Below are positions 9,116 through 19,200 of a DNA stretch of 20,009 bases, in pieces. Position numbers and translations under genes: made by a program. The first letter of the stretch is position 1, and every line of letters starts with the position of its first letter. This DNA comes from Lonsdalea britannica (GTDB lineage Bacteria > Pseudomonadota > Gammaproteobacteria > Enterobacterales > Enterobacteriaceae), in contig NZ_CAMKXG010000027.1 of NCBI RefSeq assembly GCF_946477055.1, forward strand, positions 1 to 20,009, written 5' to 3'. Under the pieces are notes generated by a model. The model ran no database searches. It was not told the origin of the DNA and saw only the letters and a program-made list of their open reading frames with translations.

Positions 9116-9125
9116 CCGTTTGCGC
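9110..9125. promoter_or_regulatory. PurR operator of purL
   Basis: ACGAAACCGTTTGCGC matches the PurR consensus ACGCAAACGTTTGCGT at 13 of 16 positions, including the central CGTTTGCG half. It covers the purL -35 region, so binding of PurR with hypoxanthine or guanine would block the polymerase. Confidence 0.8.
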
Positions 9126-9293
9126 GGCAATAGTCGAACATCTTTGATGATAGGTGACCAATTCGTTACCAGGGCAATAAAAGTTGCACCCTGGCGCTTT
9201 GTTACGCAAAATGCCCCGACTCTGGGACATTCAGCATAAGAAACTGCCTAATAGACAGACAGGCCTACAGGCCGCCGAGAGACATCAAATTAC

Positions 9294-11273
<1,980 letters not shown>

Positions 11274-11295
11274 CTATTCCTCGTAAGCGGCGGGC

Positions 11296-11324
11296 ATTAT
11301 ACACGGCGCACCGCGCGGTGGAAT
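11296..11324 (-). promoter_or_regulatory. Likely tadA promoter
   Basis: A perfect TATAAT (11301-11296) on the minus strand in the gap between pgpC and tadA, with only a poor -35 (ATTCCA, 17 nt upstream, at the pgpC stop). Between them is a 12-bp GC palindrome CACCGCGCGGTG (11309-11320), which may be a weak hairpin at the pgpC end rather than an operator. Start expected near 11289. Confidence 0.5.
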
Positions 11325-11962
11325 TACTCCAGCTGTTGCAGGCGGCCTTGCGGGGTGACGCGCCAGCGATGCTCGCAGAAATAGAGCAGCGGGTTATCCT
11401 GTTTGCTGTCGCTATAACCGCTGTAAAGCTTCAGCGGCGCGCCCAACTGGCGTTCCATCTGCACCACTTTTTCCCGCCCCAGACAGCGTAATGTGAGCAC
11501 CCAGCCGCCATAGCGCCGGGAAATTTGGCTGCCCATCAGCCGTACGCCCGGCAGAAAAGGAGCATCGCGATAGACGGCTTCCACCAGCCGCTGCGGCGAG
11601 CCGGTAACCAGCCACACCTGAGCATCGCTGGCGCTGAGATAGGTGGTCAGCCGCTGCTGCACCTGAGGAAACGGCGTCACCTGCTGACGAAAACTGTCGA
11701 CGAACGCTTTTTCCAGCTGTTCGAGCTTCGCCTCGCCGCGACCCACCGTGATGGCCCACAGCAAGCAGCTCATCGGCCAGCGTGCCGCCCTACCCCAGCA
11801 CAGCAGCGAGAGCATTACCACAGGCAGTACGGGAATGACCACCAGCAAATTCAACGGCAAACGCCGGATCAAATAACGCAGAAAACTGCCGAACATATCC
11901 TGCTGATGCAGTGTGCCGTCCAAATCGAAAAATACGACGCGCAAAGTTTGCTTATCGTTCAA
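11324..11962 (-). CDS. pgpC: Phosphatidylglycerophosphatase C
   Basis: PgpC is one of three enterobacterial phosphatases that turn phosphatidylglycerol phosphate into phosphatidylglycerol at the inner membrane. The 212 residues (E. coli 211, formerly YfhB) carry the HAD motif FFDLDGTLH with nucleophile Asp13 and acid-base Asp15, motif II in WLVTGSPQ, and the late motif SGYSDSKQDNPLL. A hydrophobic stretch at about 33-55 anchors it. The start is TTG at 11962, not ATG: AGGAG lies 6 nt upstream and the resulting MNDKQTLRVVFFDLDGT fits the family length. It is 73 nt after murQ on the same strand and may be co-transcribed with it; in E. coli pgpC neighbours tadA as here. Confidence 0.95.
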   Translation of the reverse strand: MNDKQTLRVVFFDLDGTLHQQDMFGSFLRYLIRRLPLNLLVVIPVLPVVMLSLLCWGRAARWPMSCLLWAITVGRGEAKLEQLEKAFVDSFRQQVTPFPQVQQRLTTYLSASDAQVWLVTGSPQRLVEAVYRDAPFLPGVRLMGSQISRRYGGWVLTLRCLGREKVVQMERQLGAPLKLYSGYSDSKQDNPLLYFCEHRWRVTPQGRLQQLE

Positions 11963-12035
11963 AACGGGCTCCTTATAGATGACGGGAGCGTCCCCGCCTC
12001 GTTTTGCGGTAATCAGTGGTGAAAGACGAATGGCG

Positions 12036-12929
12036 CTATTCCTGTATGGCGTCGCGCAGGTATCCCTGATGACGCGCCAGCTTTTCCTGCGCCTGAGCGG
12101 CGTCGCAGCCGGTCAGGAGCATGACGATGGCCGGTTTGACCTCAAACCCCGTCTGTTCCAGCGCCTGCCGCGCGACGTCGCGCTCCACGCCGGAGGCTTC
12201 CACCACGATACGACAGGCGCGATCGACCAGCTTGGCGTTGGTCGCTTTCACATCCACCATCAGATTTTGGTACACCTTGCCCAACCTGACCATCGCACCG
12301 GTGGAAATCATATTCAAGACCAGCTTTTGGGCGGTGCCGGACTTCAATCGCGTCGAACCGGTCAGCACTTCAGGACCGACGACCGGGGAGATGGCGATCT
12401 CCGCCAGTCGGGCAATGGGCGATGCGGGGTTACAGGAAATCGCCACGGTATGGCAGCCGATGCGGTGCGCATACTCCAGACCGCCAATCACATAGGGCGT
12501 TCTGCCGGATGCCGCCAGCCCAATCACCATATCCTGCGCAGTCAGCGACAGCGCCGCCAGATCGGCCTCGCCGCCCGCGGGGTCATCTTCCGCGCCTTCC
12601 ACCGCCTTCAGCAAAGCGCCGGGACCGCCCGCGATCAGCCCGATCACCCGGCCGTGTGCGATGCCGAACGTCGGGGGACACTCCGATGCATCCAGCACGC
12701 CCAAACGGCCGCTGGTGCCCGCGCCTAAATAGATCAGGCGCCCGCCCGCCTTCATGCACGCGGCGGTGACATCCACTGCCTGCGCAATCGCTGGCAGCAC
12801 CTGCCGGATCGCTTCCGGCACCTGGCGGTCCTCTTCATTGATGAGGGCCAGCATGTCCAGCGTCGCCATACGATCTAAATCCATCGTCGCCGGGTGACGG
12901 CTCTCTGAGACTAATGCCCCTAAATCCAT
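12036..12929 (-). CDS. murQ: N-acetylmuramic acid 6-phosphate etherase
   Basis: MurQ removes the lactyl ether from MurNAc-6-phosphate to give GlcNAc-6-phosphate and D-lactate, feeding recycled murein sugar back into amino-sugar metabolism in the cytosol. The 297 residues (E. coli 298) carry a SIS domain with [19 protein letters not shown], catalytic Glu83 in [10 protein letters not shown] and Glu114 in EGAED. GAGTSGR binds the phosphate. GAGGA-type ribosome site (GAGGA, 6 nt before ATG). No murP transporter, anmK or murR regulator is adjacent, unlike the E. coli murRQP arrangement, so the substrate probably comes from anhydroMurNAc via AnmK encoded elsewhere, or murP is distant. A long palindrome lies 21 nt upstream. 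Confidence 0.96.
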   Translation of the reverse strand: MDLGALVSESRHPATMDLDRMATLDMLALINEEDRQVPEAIRQVLPAIAQAVDVTAACMKAGGRLIYLGAGTSGRLGVLDASECPPTFGIAHGRVIGLIAGGPGALLKAVEGAEDDPAGGEADLAALSLTAQDMVIGLAASGRTPYVIGGLEYAHRIGCHTVAISCNPASPIARLAEIAISPVVGPEVLTGSTRLKSGTAQKLVLNMISTGAMVRLGKVYQNLMVDVKATNAKLVDRACRIVVEASGVERDVARQALEQTGFEVKPAIVMLLTGCDAAQAQEKLARHQGYLRDAIQE

Positions 12930-12949
12930 ACACTTCCTCGTTTGTGAAT

Positions 12950-12975
12950 ACGAAGCTGATACGTGTCAGCTTCGT
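12950..12975. promoter_or_regulatory. Near-perfect 26-bp palindrome between murQ and lapG
   Basis: ACGAAGCTGA (12950-12959) is mirrored by TCAGCTTCGT (12966-12975) around TACGTG; only one of 13 base pairs (T-G) is not complementary. It lies 21 nt before the murQ ATG and 63 nt before the longest lapG start. There is no T-run, so an operator or a leader hairpin for murQ is more likely than a terminator. MurR-type regulators bind inverted repeats at murQ promoters, but I cannot identify the regulator. Confidence 0.65.
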
Positions 12976-12992
12976 GATAAATCAGTCGTACC

Positions 12993-13008
12993 TGCTATCG
13001 TTATCACA
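12993..13008. promoter_or_regulatory. Weak candidate CRP site
   Basis: On the minus strand TGTGATAACGATAGCA has one perfect half (TGTGA) and one poor half (TAGCA, 3 of 5 against TCACA), with correct 6-nt spacing. E. coli murQP is CRP-dependent, which makes the position sensible, but the match alone would arise by chance fairly often. Confidence 0.25.
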
Positions 13009-13037
13009 TGGCACTTTTCAGCCGTTCAAAGTAAGCT

Positions 13038-13820
13038 ATGCGGCAGCGGTCTACAATGCCTGATTGTTCAGGCGTGGAATTCAGACCACAGAGTCCGGAC
13101 TCACCGGTGGGTAACAGAGACGTCACGTTGAAATTTCATGCGCAGCGCCAGTCATTAGTTCATGTTCTATTAAACCTCTTCATCGGCAGCCTGCTGCTGG
13201 TGGCGGGTACGCTATATGCGGACTGGAATTTCTCCGCCATCAACTCAATCACCGATCAGCGATATGGTCAGGCTACGCCGGAAGCACGCCAGCGGATAGC
13301 CGCCTGGCAAGCGTTGATGCAGGCGCAGCAAACGACTACGGAAAGTCAGAAGCTGGAGTCGGTCAATCGCTTTTTCAATGACAGGATAGCTTACCGGGAA
13401 GATATCGACGTCTGGCAGCAGGAAGATTACTGGGCCACGCCAATCGAGATGTTACGAAAGGGGATGGGCGACTGCGAAGACTATGCGATCGCCAAATATC
13501 TGACGCTGATCCACCTTGGTGTCGAGCGTGAAAAACTGCGTATTACCTACGTTAAAGCGCTGAGCCTAAACCGTGCGCATATGGTGCTCAGCTATTACCC
13601 TTCACCGAACGCCATCCCGTTGATCCTGGATAGTTTGATCACCGAGATCCGTCCCGCCACCCAGCGTAACGATTTGCTGCCGGTCTATTCCTTTAACGGC
13701 GACGGACTCTGGCTGCCTGGCACGGGCGGCAACCGACGCGCTGGCGACAGCAAACGCCTGTCTCGCTGGCAGGACTTATTAATTAAAATGCGCGCAGAAG
13801 GATTTTCTCTTGATGAGTAG
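13038..13820 (+). CDS. lapG: LapG-type periplasmic cysteine protease
   Basis: Bacterial transglutaminase-like cysteine proteinase that cuts LapA-type adhesins near their N terminus and so releases biofilm cells. The catalytic triad is visible: Cys146 in GMGDCEDYAIAKY, His181 in NRAHMVLSYY and Asp198 in PLILDSL. A single export segment lies at about 41-60, before the ADWNF start of the mature part. The first 30 residues of the 260-residue frame look non-coding in style. A TTG at 13128, preceded by AGAG, would start the protein at MKFHAQRQSLVHVLLNLF and give 230 residues; ATG at 13056 is another option. I list the longest frame. Followed 9 nt later by lapD, so the protease and its inhibitor-receptor form an operon, opposite the adhesin on the other strand. 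Confidence 0.9.
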   Translation: MRQRSTMPDCSGVEFRPQSPDSPVGNRDVTLKFHAQRQSLVHVLLNLFIGSLLLVAGTLYADWNFSAINSITDQRYGQATPEARQRIAAWQALMQAQQTTTESQKLESVNRFFNDRIAYREDIDVWQQEDYWATPIEMLRKGMGDCEDYAIAKYLTLIHLGVEREKLRITYVKALSLNRAHMVLSYYPSPNAIPLILDSLITEIRPATQRNDLLPVYSFNGDGLWLPGTGGNRRAGDSKRLSRWQDLLIKMRAEGFSLDE

Positions 13821-13829
13821 GATGGGGCT

Positions 13830-15779
13830 ATGTCGCTATTTAAACAATTACTGATAGCCATCTGTTTGTTTATGCTGTTCATTTTCAGCGGTAGTTTTAT
13901 CGCCAATCTGGAAAGTTCACGCGATCAATATAACAACCAGTTGCACTCGCACGCTCAGGACGCCGCCACGGCTTTGGGCGTCGCGCTCACGCCGAATATC
14001 GACGATCCGGCGATGGTGGAACTGCTGGTCAGTTCTATTTTCGATAGCGGCTATTTCTCCAGCATTCGCGTCATCGATCTGGAAACCCAGAAGGTGACAA
14101 TGGAACGCGTCACTTCGCCGGAAGTATCGAGCGTTCCCGCCTGGTTTGTCCGATTGGTGGATTTACAGCCCGGTAATGGACAGGCCATCGTGATGCGCGG
14201 CTGGGAACAGGCGGCGCGGGTCGAGGTGGTCAGCCACCCGATGTTCGCCATCGCCAGACTGTGGCAAGGCACCTCCGCTTCGCTACTCTGGCTGCTGTCG
14301 TGCGGCGGCATCGGACTCGTGCTTGGCGCCTTGTTCCTGCGCCGACAGCTGCGCGCGCTGGATGACATGGTCGTACAGTCGCTCGCCATTTGTCGTCGCG
14401 AGTTCCTGAGCATCCCCAAACTGCCCAAAACGCCGGAGCTGCGCCGGGTCGTCCAAGCCATGAACCTGATGGTCACCAAACTTCAGTCCCTGTTCGAAGA
14501 GGAAGCCCAGCGAAGCGAGCGCTTACGTCAGGAAGCCTATCAGGATCCACAAACCGGACTGGCCAACCGCCGCGCTATGGATATCCAGCTGGAAACTCGC
14601 CTGAGCGATGAAGAAGCCTCCACCGGCTATCTGATTATGCTGCGGTTGCAGGATCTGGCAGGCATGAACCAGCGTCTGGGCGCGGCCAAAACGGACGCCC
14701 TGCTGGCCTCCGTCGCACAAAATATTTTGAAGTGCAGAAAACGTTATGTCGAAGCCGACAGCCTCGCCGCACGTATTCGCGGCGGAGAGTTCGCCATTTT
14801 CTGTCCCGGTTTGGTACAGAAAGAGGCGCAGGCGCTGGCCGACGAACTGTCGAACCGGATTGAGGCGCTGTTTCTGACCGGCGAGACCGACGTGTCGCCC
14901 GTCGCCCGCCTGGCGCTGGTGTCATTCCAGCACGGGGATTCGCCAGCCTCGTTGTTCATTCGCGGCGATCGCCTGCTGATGAAGGCGGAACGCAATTCGG
15001 ATATCCATGCAGAAGAAGAGGAAAACGGCCAGGAGTCCCAATGGGTGGCGGACCGACATCACTGGTTTACCCTGCTGGATCCCTTGCTTGCGCAAGAAAA
15101 TATCCAGCTGTTCCTACAGCCGGTCATGGATTGCGCTCAGAAAGGTCAGATTCTTCATCACAAGGTGCTGGCCCGCATCCTCGACCAGCAAGGCAACACC
15201 ATCAACGCAGGGCAATTCTTGCCGTGGGTCCAACGCTTTGGATGGAACACGCGTCTTGATCAGGTCATGATGAAACACGCCCTCGCCTACTTGCAGCGCT
15301 ATGACGGCACGCTGGCTTTAAGCCTGTCCGGCAGCACGGTATTAGACCTGCAGCTGATGGCCGAATGGCTCGCGCCGCTGAAAGCGCATCCGCAGCGGGC
15401 CTCGCGCTTGATTCTGGAGCTGGACGAAAACCAGCTGCCCGATGCACAGCAGCTCGATCTGTTGGTGAAACTGCTCAACGAATTCGGCTGTAAACTGGGG
15501 CTGCAACACTTCGGCGGCCGCTTTACCATCATCGGTAATCTGTCGAAATGGGGCCTCGCCTATCTGAAAATCGACGGCAGCTATATTCGCGGCATCGATC
15601 AGGCGGAAGATAAGAAAGTGTTTATCACCGCGCTGCAACGGGCGATGAATAGCATTGATTTGCCGCTGATTGCGGAACGGGTAGAAACGGAAGGTGAACT
15701 GGAAGAACTGCGTGCGCTGGGTATCAGAGGCGCAATGGGCCGACTGTTGGGAGAGCCTTTCCCGGTGATCTTTTCCTGA
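13830..15779 (+). CDS. lapD: LapD-type c-di-GMP receptor with degenerate GGDEF and EAL domains
   Basis: Inner-membrane receptor that binds c-di-GMP inside the cell and, when bound, sequesters LapG in the periplasm. The 649 residues have a membrane segment at about 6-25 and a periplasmic domain at 26-147 with Trp125 in MRGWEQAARVEVVSHP, the same number as the LapG-docking tryptophan reported for Pseudomonas LapD. A second membrane segment lies at about 150-171, then HAMP and signalling helix, GGDEF domain (about 235-390) and EAL domain (about 410-645). The active-site motifs are degenerate: RGGEF (317-321) for GGDEF and KVLAR (445-449) for the EAL signature, so catalysis is not expected. The EAL fold still has ILELDEN and LKIDGSYI segments. 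GGGG ribosome site before the ATG; tight operon with lapG. Confidence 0.95.
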   Translation: MSLFKQLLIAICLFMLFIFSGSFIANLESSRDQYNNQLHSHAQDAATALGVALTPNIDDPAMVELLVSSIFDSGYFSSIRVIDLETQKVTMERVTSPEVSSVPAWFVRLVDLQPGNGQAIVMRGWEQAARVEVVSHPMFAIARLWQGTSASLLWLLSCGGIGLVLGALFLRRQLRALDDMVVQSLAICRREFLSIPKLPKTPELRRVVQAMNLMVTKLQSLFEEEAQRSERLRQEAYQDPQTGLANRRAMDIQLETRLSDEEASTGYLIMLRLQDLAGMNQRLGAAKTDALLASVAQNILKCRKRYVEADSLAARIRGGEFAIFCPGLVQKEAQALADELSNRIEALFLTGETDVSPVARLALVSFQHGDSPASLFIRGDRLLMKAERNSDIHAEEEENGQESQWVADRHHWFTLLDPLLAQENIQLFLQPVMDCAQKGQILHHKVLARILDQQGNTINAGQFLPWVQRFGWNTRLDQVMMKHALAYLQRYDGTLALSLSGSTVLDLQLMAEWLAPLKAHPQRASRLILELDENQLPDAQQLDLLVKLLNEFGCKLGLQHFGGRFTIIGNLSKWGLAYLKIDGSYIRGIDQAEDKKVFITALQRAMNSIDLPLIAERVETEGELEELRALGIRGAMGRLLGEPFPVIFS

Positions 15780-15788
15780 GTCTAAGCC

Positions 15789-15816
15789 GCTGACTTGCCG
15801 GTTTCGGCAAGTCAGC
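15789..15816. terminator. Hairpin between converging lapD and the small gene
   Basis: GCTGACTTGCCG (15789-15800), loop GTTT, CGGCAAGTCAGC (15805-15816): a perfect 12-bp stem, 9 nt past the lapD stop and 19 nt past the end of the opposing gene. Neither side has a clear T-run, so termination efficiency is uncertain, but position and strength fit a bidirectional transcript end. Confidence 0.65.
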
Positions 15817-15834
15817 CTGCATTATGACTGATGT

Positions 15835-16176
15835 TCAAAACATACTCTCTTCGTCATCGCGAATCAGCGCATCCAATCCCCCTAACGCTTCACGCGCCTG
15901 CGCACGCTGAATCAATTTCAGCTGTGCCGCCTGTGGGAAATCCGTGATATTCAGCAACCCTTTGCTGGTCAGCACCTGAATCAGGTCTTCCAGCACACGC
16001 ACCATTTCCAGATCGCTGCTGCGCAGTTGTTCCAGACTAGAAAGAATCGACTGTTGATTATTCATCCACGCCTGTGCCTCAACCGAGTCCTGCGGCAGTT
16101 CGCCGTTCATCCCATCGAAGGGGGAACGCTCCACATGAACCAGGTTACCGTCGTTATCTCGTAATATATAAAACAT
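15835..16176 (-). CDS. Small conserved-looking protein of unknown function next to the adhesin
   Basis: A 113-residue soluble protein with no signal peptide or membrane segment. The N terminus MFYILRDNDGNLVHVERSPF reads as a short beta-hairpin; the rest (about 33-105) is helical, with SLEQLRSSDLEMVRVLEDLIQVLTSK and a conserved-looking turn GLLNITDFPQAAQLKLIQR, and an acidic tail. I recall similar small proteins in other proteobacteria carrying the automatic name 'tryptophan synthase subunit beta-like'; nothing here resembles the PLP-binding TrpB enzyme, so that name should not be trusted. A good ribosome site (AGGA, 6 nt before ATG) and codon use like its neighbours support a real gene. It lies 91 nt downstream of the adhesin on the same strand, after a hairpin. 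Function unknown; a link to adhesin export or c-di-GMP is only suggested by position. Confidence 0.85.
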   Translation of the reverse strand: MFYILRDNDGNLVHVERSPFDGMNGELPQDSVEAQAWMNNQQSILSSLEQLRSSDLEMVRVLEDLIQVLTSKGLLNITDFPQAAQLKLIQRAQAREALGGLDALIRDDEESMF

Positions 16177-16204
16177 AGGCTGTCCTTTTACATACCGCCA
16201 ATAA

Positions 16205-16234
16205 GGAAACCGGACGCATAACGTCCGGTTTTCC
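16205..16234. terminator. Hairpin terminator after the adhesin gene
   Basis: ACCGGACG (16209-16216) pairs with CGTCCGGT (16222-16229) around a 5-nt loop, with further A-T pairs outside. On the minus strand, the direction of the adhesin, the stem is followed by TTTCCTTATT; on the plus strand by TTTTCCTTTTT. It can stop transcripts in either direction and separates the adhesin from the small gene. Confidence 0.75.
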
Positions 16235-16267
16235 TTTTTATTGCCTATTGCGAGTGAGTCTTGATGA

Positions 16268-19200
16268 CTAAGCGCTATGTTCCGGCTTCGCTATCAGGCT
16301 TTCCAGAGAAGGCATCGTCCCGTTGTAATGCTCCAACGTGATAGATGCATCCGGCGTTGCGCCGCCTTGCTCTGTGAACTGGCCTTGGGTACTCACCTCA
16401 ATCGTCGGCGAACCTTGGTTATCCACAATGCGGATATAGTGGCTGATATCCGTGCCCGATTCCAGCTCGCCGACCAGATCGCTCAGGTCGATGCGGTCGC
16501 CTTCCGCCGGGTTGAAGTCCTTGATGGTGTCGAATCCGGTATCGCCTGCTTTCCAGACGAAGGTATCCGCGCCGCTGCCGCCGATAAGCGTGTCGTTGCC
16601 GACGCCGCCTCTCAGCACATCATCGCCGCTTCCGCCATACAGGATATCGTCACCCAAACCACCATCCAGGTTGTCGTTGCCGCCCTGTCCGTACAGGATA
16701 TCATTACCCGAACCGCCGCTGATCGTATCATTACCGCCCGCAGAGGTGGCAACATCGAATTCGGCGCTGTGTCCGTTAATGTAGTCATGTACCTGCTGTA
16801 CAGAGGCGGTGGTATCCGACCCCAGATGCAGCTGGTTGCCGACATACTGCTGCAAGGCTGGCAGACCATTGCCGTCGATGCCGTCGAACGAGATCGAGTC
16901 GCCGAACAGGATATCATCGCCGTTACCGCCCAGCAGCGTGTCGTGACCGCCACTCAGAGACTGGTTCGTTCCCAGAATGGCTTCGGACAACTGCGCCGGA
17001 TCGATGTGATCCAACACCACGCCGTCGCTATCGTAGTTTTTCAGGCTCGATGCGTTCAACGAATCACCCACCCCAATCGCTTCCACATTCGATACGTGCT
17101 GCAACAATGCGTAGCCTTCAGAGGAGTTCGACATCGTCGACGAGTTCGCGTTGTACCCGGTACCTGCCAGATGCGAGATCTCGTAAGTGCCGTCGCCTTG
17201 AGCGTGGACCTGACCGATCACCGAGCGCGTTACCCCACCCCGACCTGAGTTGGAGTAGTAGTACACGTCGCCGGTGCTGCTGATCACCTCACGGCTCACC
17301 CCAGAAAGGTTCATATAGTAGGAATGGCCCGGTTGGTAATCAAACGAGTCGATATCCAACGTCGTACGGCTGTTGACCTTGATCGTATCCGTTTCGCCAG
17401 CCTGATAATAGGTCGGTTCACCATCCGTGATGAAGTAGGTCAGATTGGTACCCGGGTTGCTTTCCACGGTAGTGCTCTGGAACCAGTTAGCCGCCGTTTT
17501 GAACACATCCTCGTAGTTCGTCCCGCCGCCGGAAGTCATTGTTTCCAGCGCCGCCACCAGCTTGGACAAGGCGTTCGAATCCGACAGGTTGACGGAGATG
17601 GTCTGACCGACTTTAGTATCGAAATCCGCCAGGAACACATTCACCGAGCCCGAATGGACATCCGACGTGCTCTTGATCAGGTTGTTGAAGACATTGGTCA
17701 GCGAAGACACCGTCTTGCTGATGCTGTCATTCGACATACTGCCGGAGGAGTCCACCAGGAAGGCAATATTGTAGTTTTGCCCTTCCATGATCTGCAGACC
17801 GGAAACATCGCCAACGATCAGATCGTTGCTGTGCGTACCGGTCAGCACATCGTCACCCGTGGTCCCCATCGTAGCGCCGAACTGTTCGACTTCCTGCGAA
17901 GAGTAGCCGGTCGACGAATCGTAGTTCGCCACTTCGGTCGCCGTCGCCTGCGCAATGATATCGAACTTACCGGCGTCGACAGGCGTCTGGATGGTGATGG
18001 TTCCGGCTAACGTATCCAGATGCTGAGCATTGGTAATCAGGTACACGCCATCCGCGCCGACAGTGACCGTCACGTTATTGATGTGATCGGTCAACACGGA
18101 CCCTTCTGGAATTCCCGTCAACGTAATGCCCGACAGCTGCTCGCTGCCGTCAAGGTCGGTCAGCGCGGCAGACACGGTTAACTCATGCTGCTGATAACCA
18201 ACCTGCTCCGCGACGGACTCTTCCTTGAAGTCCTGTTTATCTGCCGCGATGTAGCTGCCGTCGCCGTAGATAATGCCATCCAGATGGTTCGCGCCACTAA
18301 TCAGCGTATTGCCCTGATACGTGATGTTCACAGAGTCATACGTATTCACGTTGGTAGCGGCATTGTTGTTCGGACCAACGGAGGCGGCATAGCCATCAGC
18401 CGTCGTGCCTTCAACAAAGATGTAGTCAGGACGCGTTCCAGACGCTTCCGTCCCGCTGTTGCCGGTGACCGCGTTCAGCGGACGCCAGTTGCCATCCTGA
18501 GAATAGCCGCTGCCGTTATGGACGACGAACAGGTCGGTGTACTGGCTGCTGGTGCCGGTAGAGTTCCCCTGACCGTAGTAAGCGACTACGCCGTTACCCA
18601 CAATTTCAGGCACCGTATCGCCCTCGGACAGCCAAATGCGCACATTGTCGCCAATACGCACAATTTTGCCGTCCTGAACGTCGAAACCGCCGTTTTCACT
18701 ACCGCCGTTGACCTTAATGTAAGACGGCGTCGTCGGCACCGTTTCACCGCTGGTGATATCCAGTGATACCACCGGCGTATCCGCTACCGGCGTCACGTTT
18801 ACCGTCATTTCGCCCTGAGAGCCGGTGTTGCCCGCGGCATCAACCGGCTGCCAGCTCAGCTCCGCCAGTCCGTTGCCGGACACATTGGCAGCAGGAACAA
18901 AGCGTAACGCGGTATCGCCCGCCGTAAACTCCTGACCCACGGTAACCTGATGCCATTCCCCGCCCTGGCTGTAATAGAACGAGCCCGCGCTGGCATCCGG
19001 CAGCGAAGAGATCACGATGCTGCTGGTGTCGGAGGACACGCCCAGATCGCTCCAGGCGATCGACAGCGCCGTATCTTCCGCGACGGTCAGCGTATGGCTG
19101 CCGCCGTCTGGACCGACCGTATCAACCCCGTAGGCGTGATCGGCCGTTGCCGTAGCCACGTTGCCCGCCATATCCAGCGTCGTGACGGAAGCATGGATCT

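Noticed and set aside
9017..9130. 38-residue N-terminal extension of PurL
   Set aside because: It would put coding sequence through the TATAAT box and PurR site, and exceeds the 1295-residue family length.
9126..9293. Promoter for mltF (TTGCAC to CAAAAT)
   Set aside because: The boxes match only 3 and 4 of 6 positions; other equally poor pairs exist, so I could not choose.
13830..15779. LapD as an active diguanylate cyclase or phosphodiesterase
   Set aside because: The GGDEF motif is RGGEF and the EAL signature is replaced by KVLAR, as in non-catalytic receptors.
15835..16176. Small gene as a tryptophan synthase beta chain
   Set aside because: At 113 residues it is far too short and has no PLP-lysine or substrate-loop motif; the name seen on relatives looks like annotation drift.
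16277..17248. 323-codon plus-strand open frame
   Set aside because: It is antisense to the RTX region; its Ala/Val/Ile-rich pattern is the mirror of Gly/Asp repeats rather than a protein.
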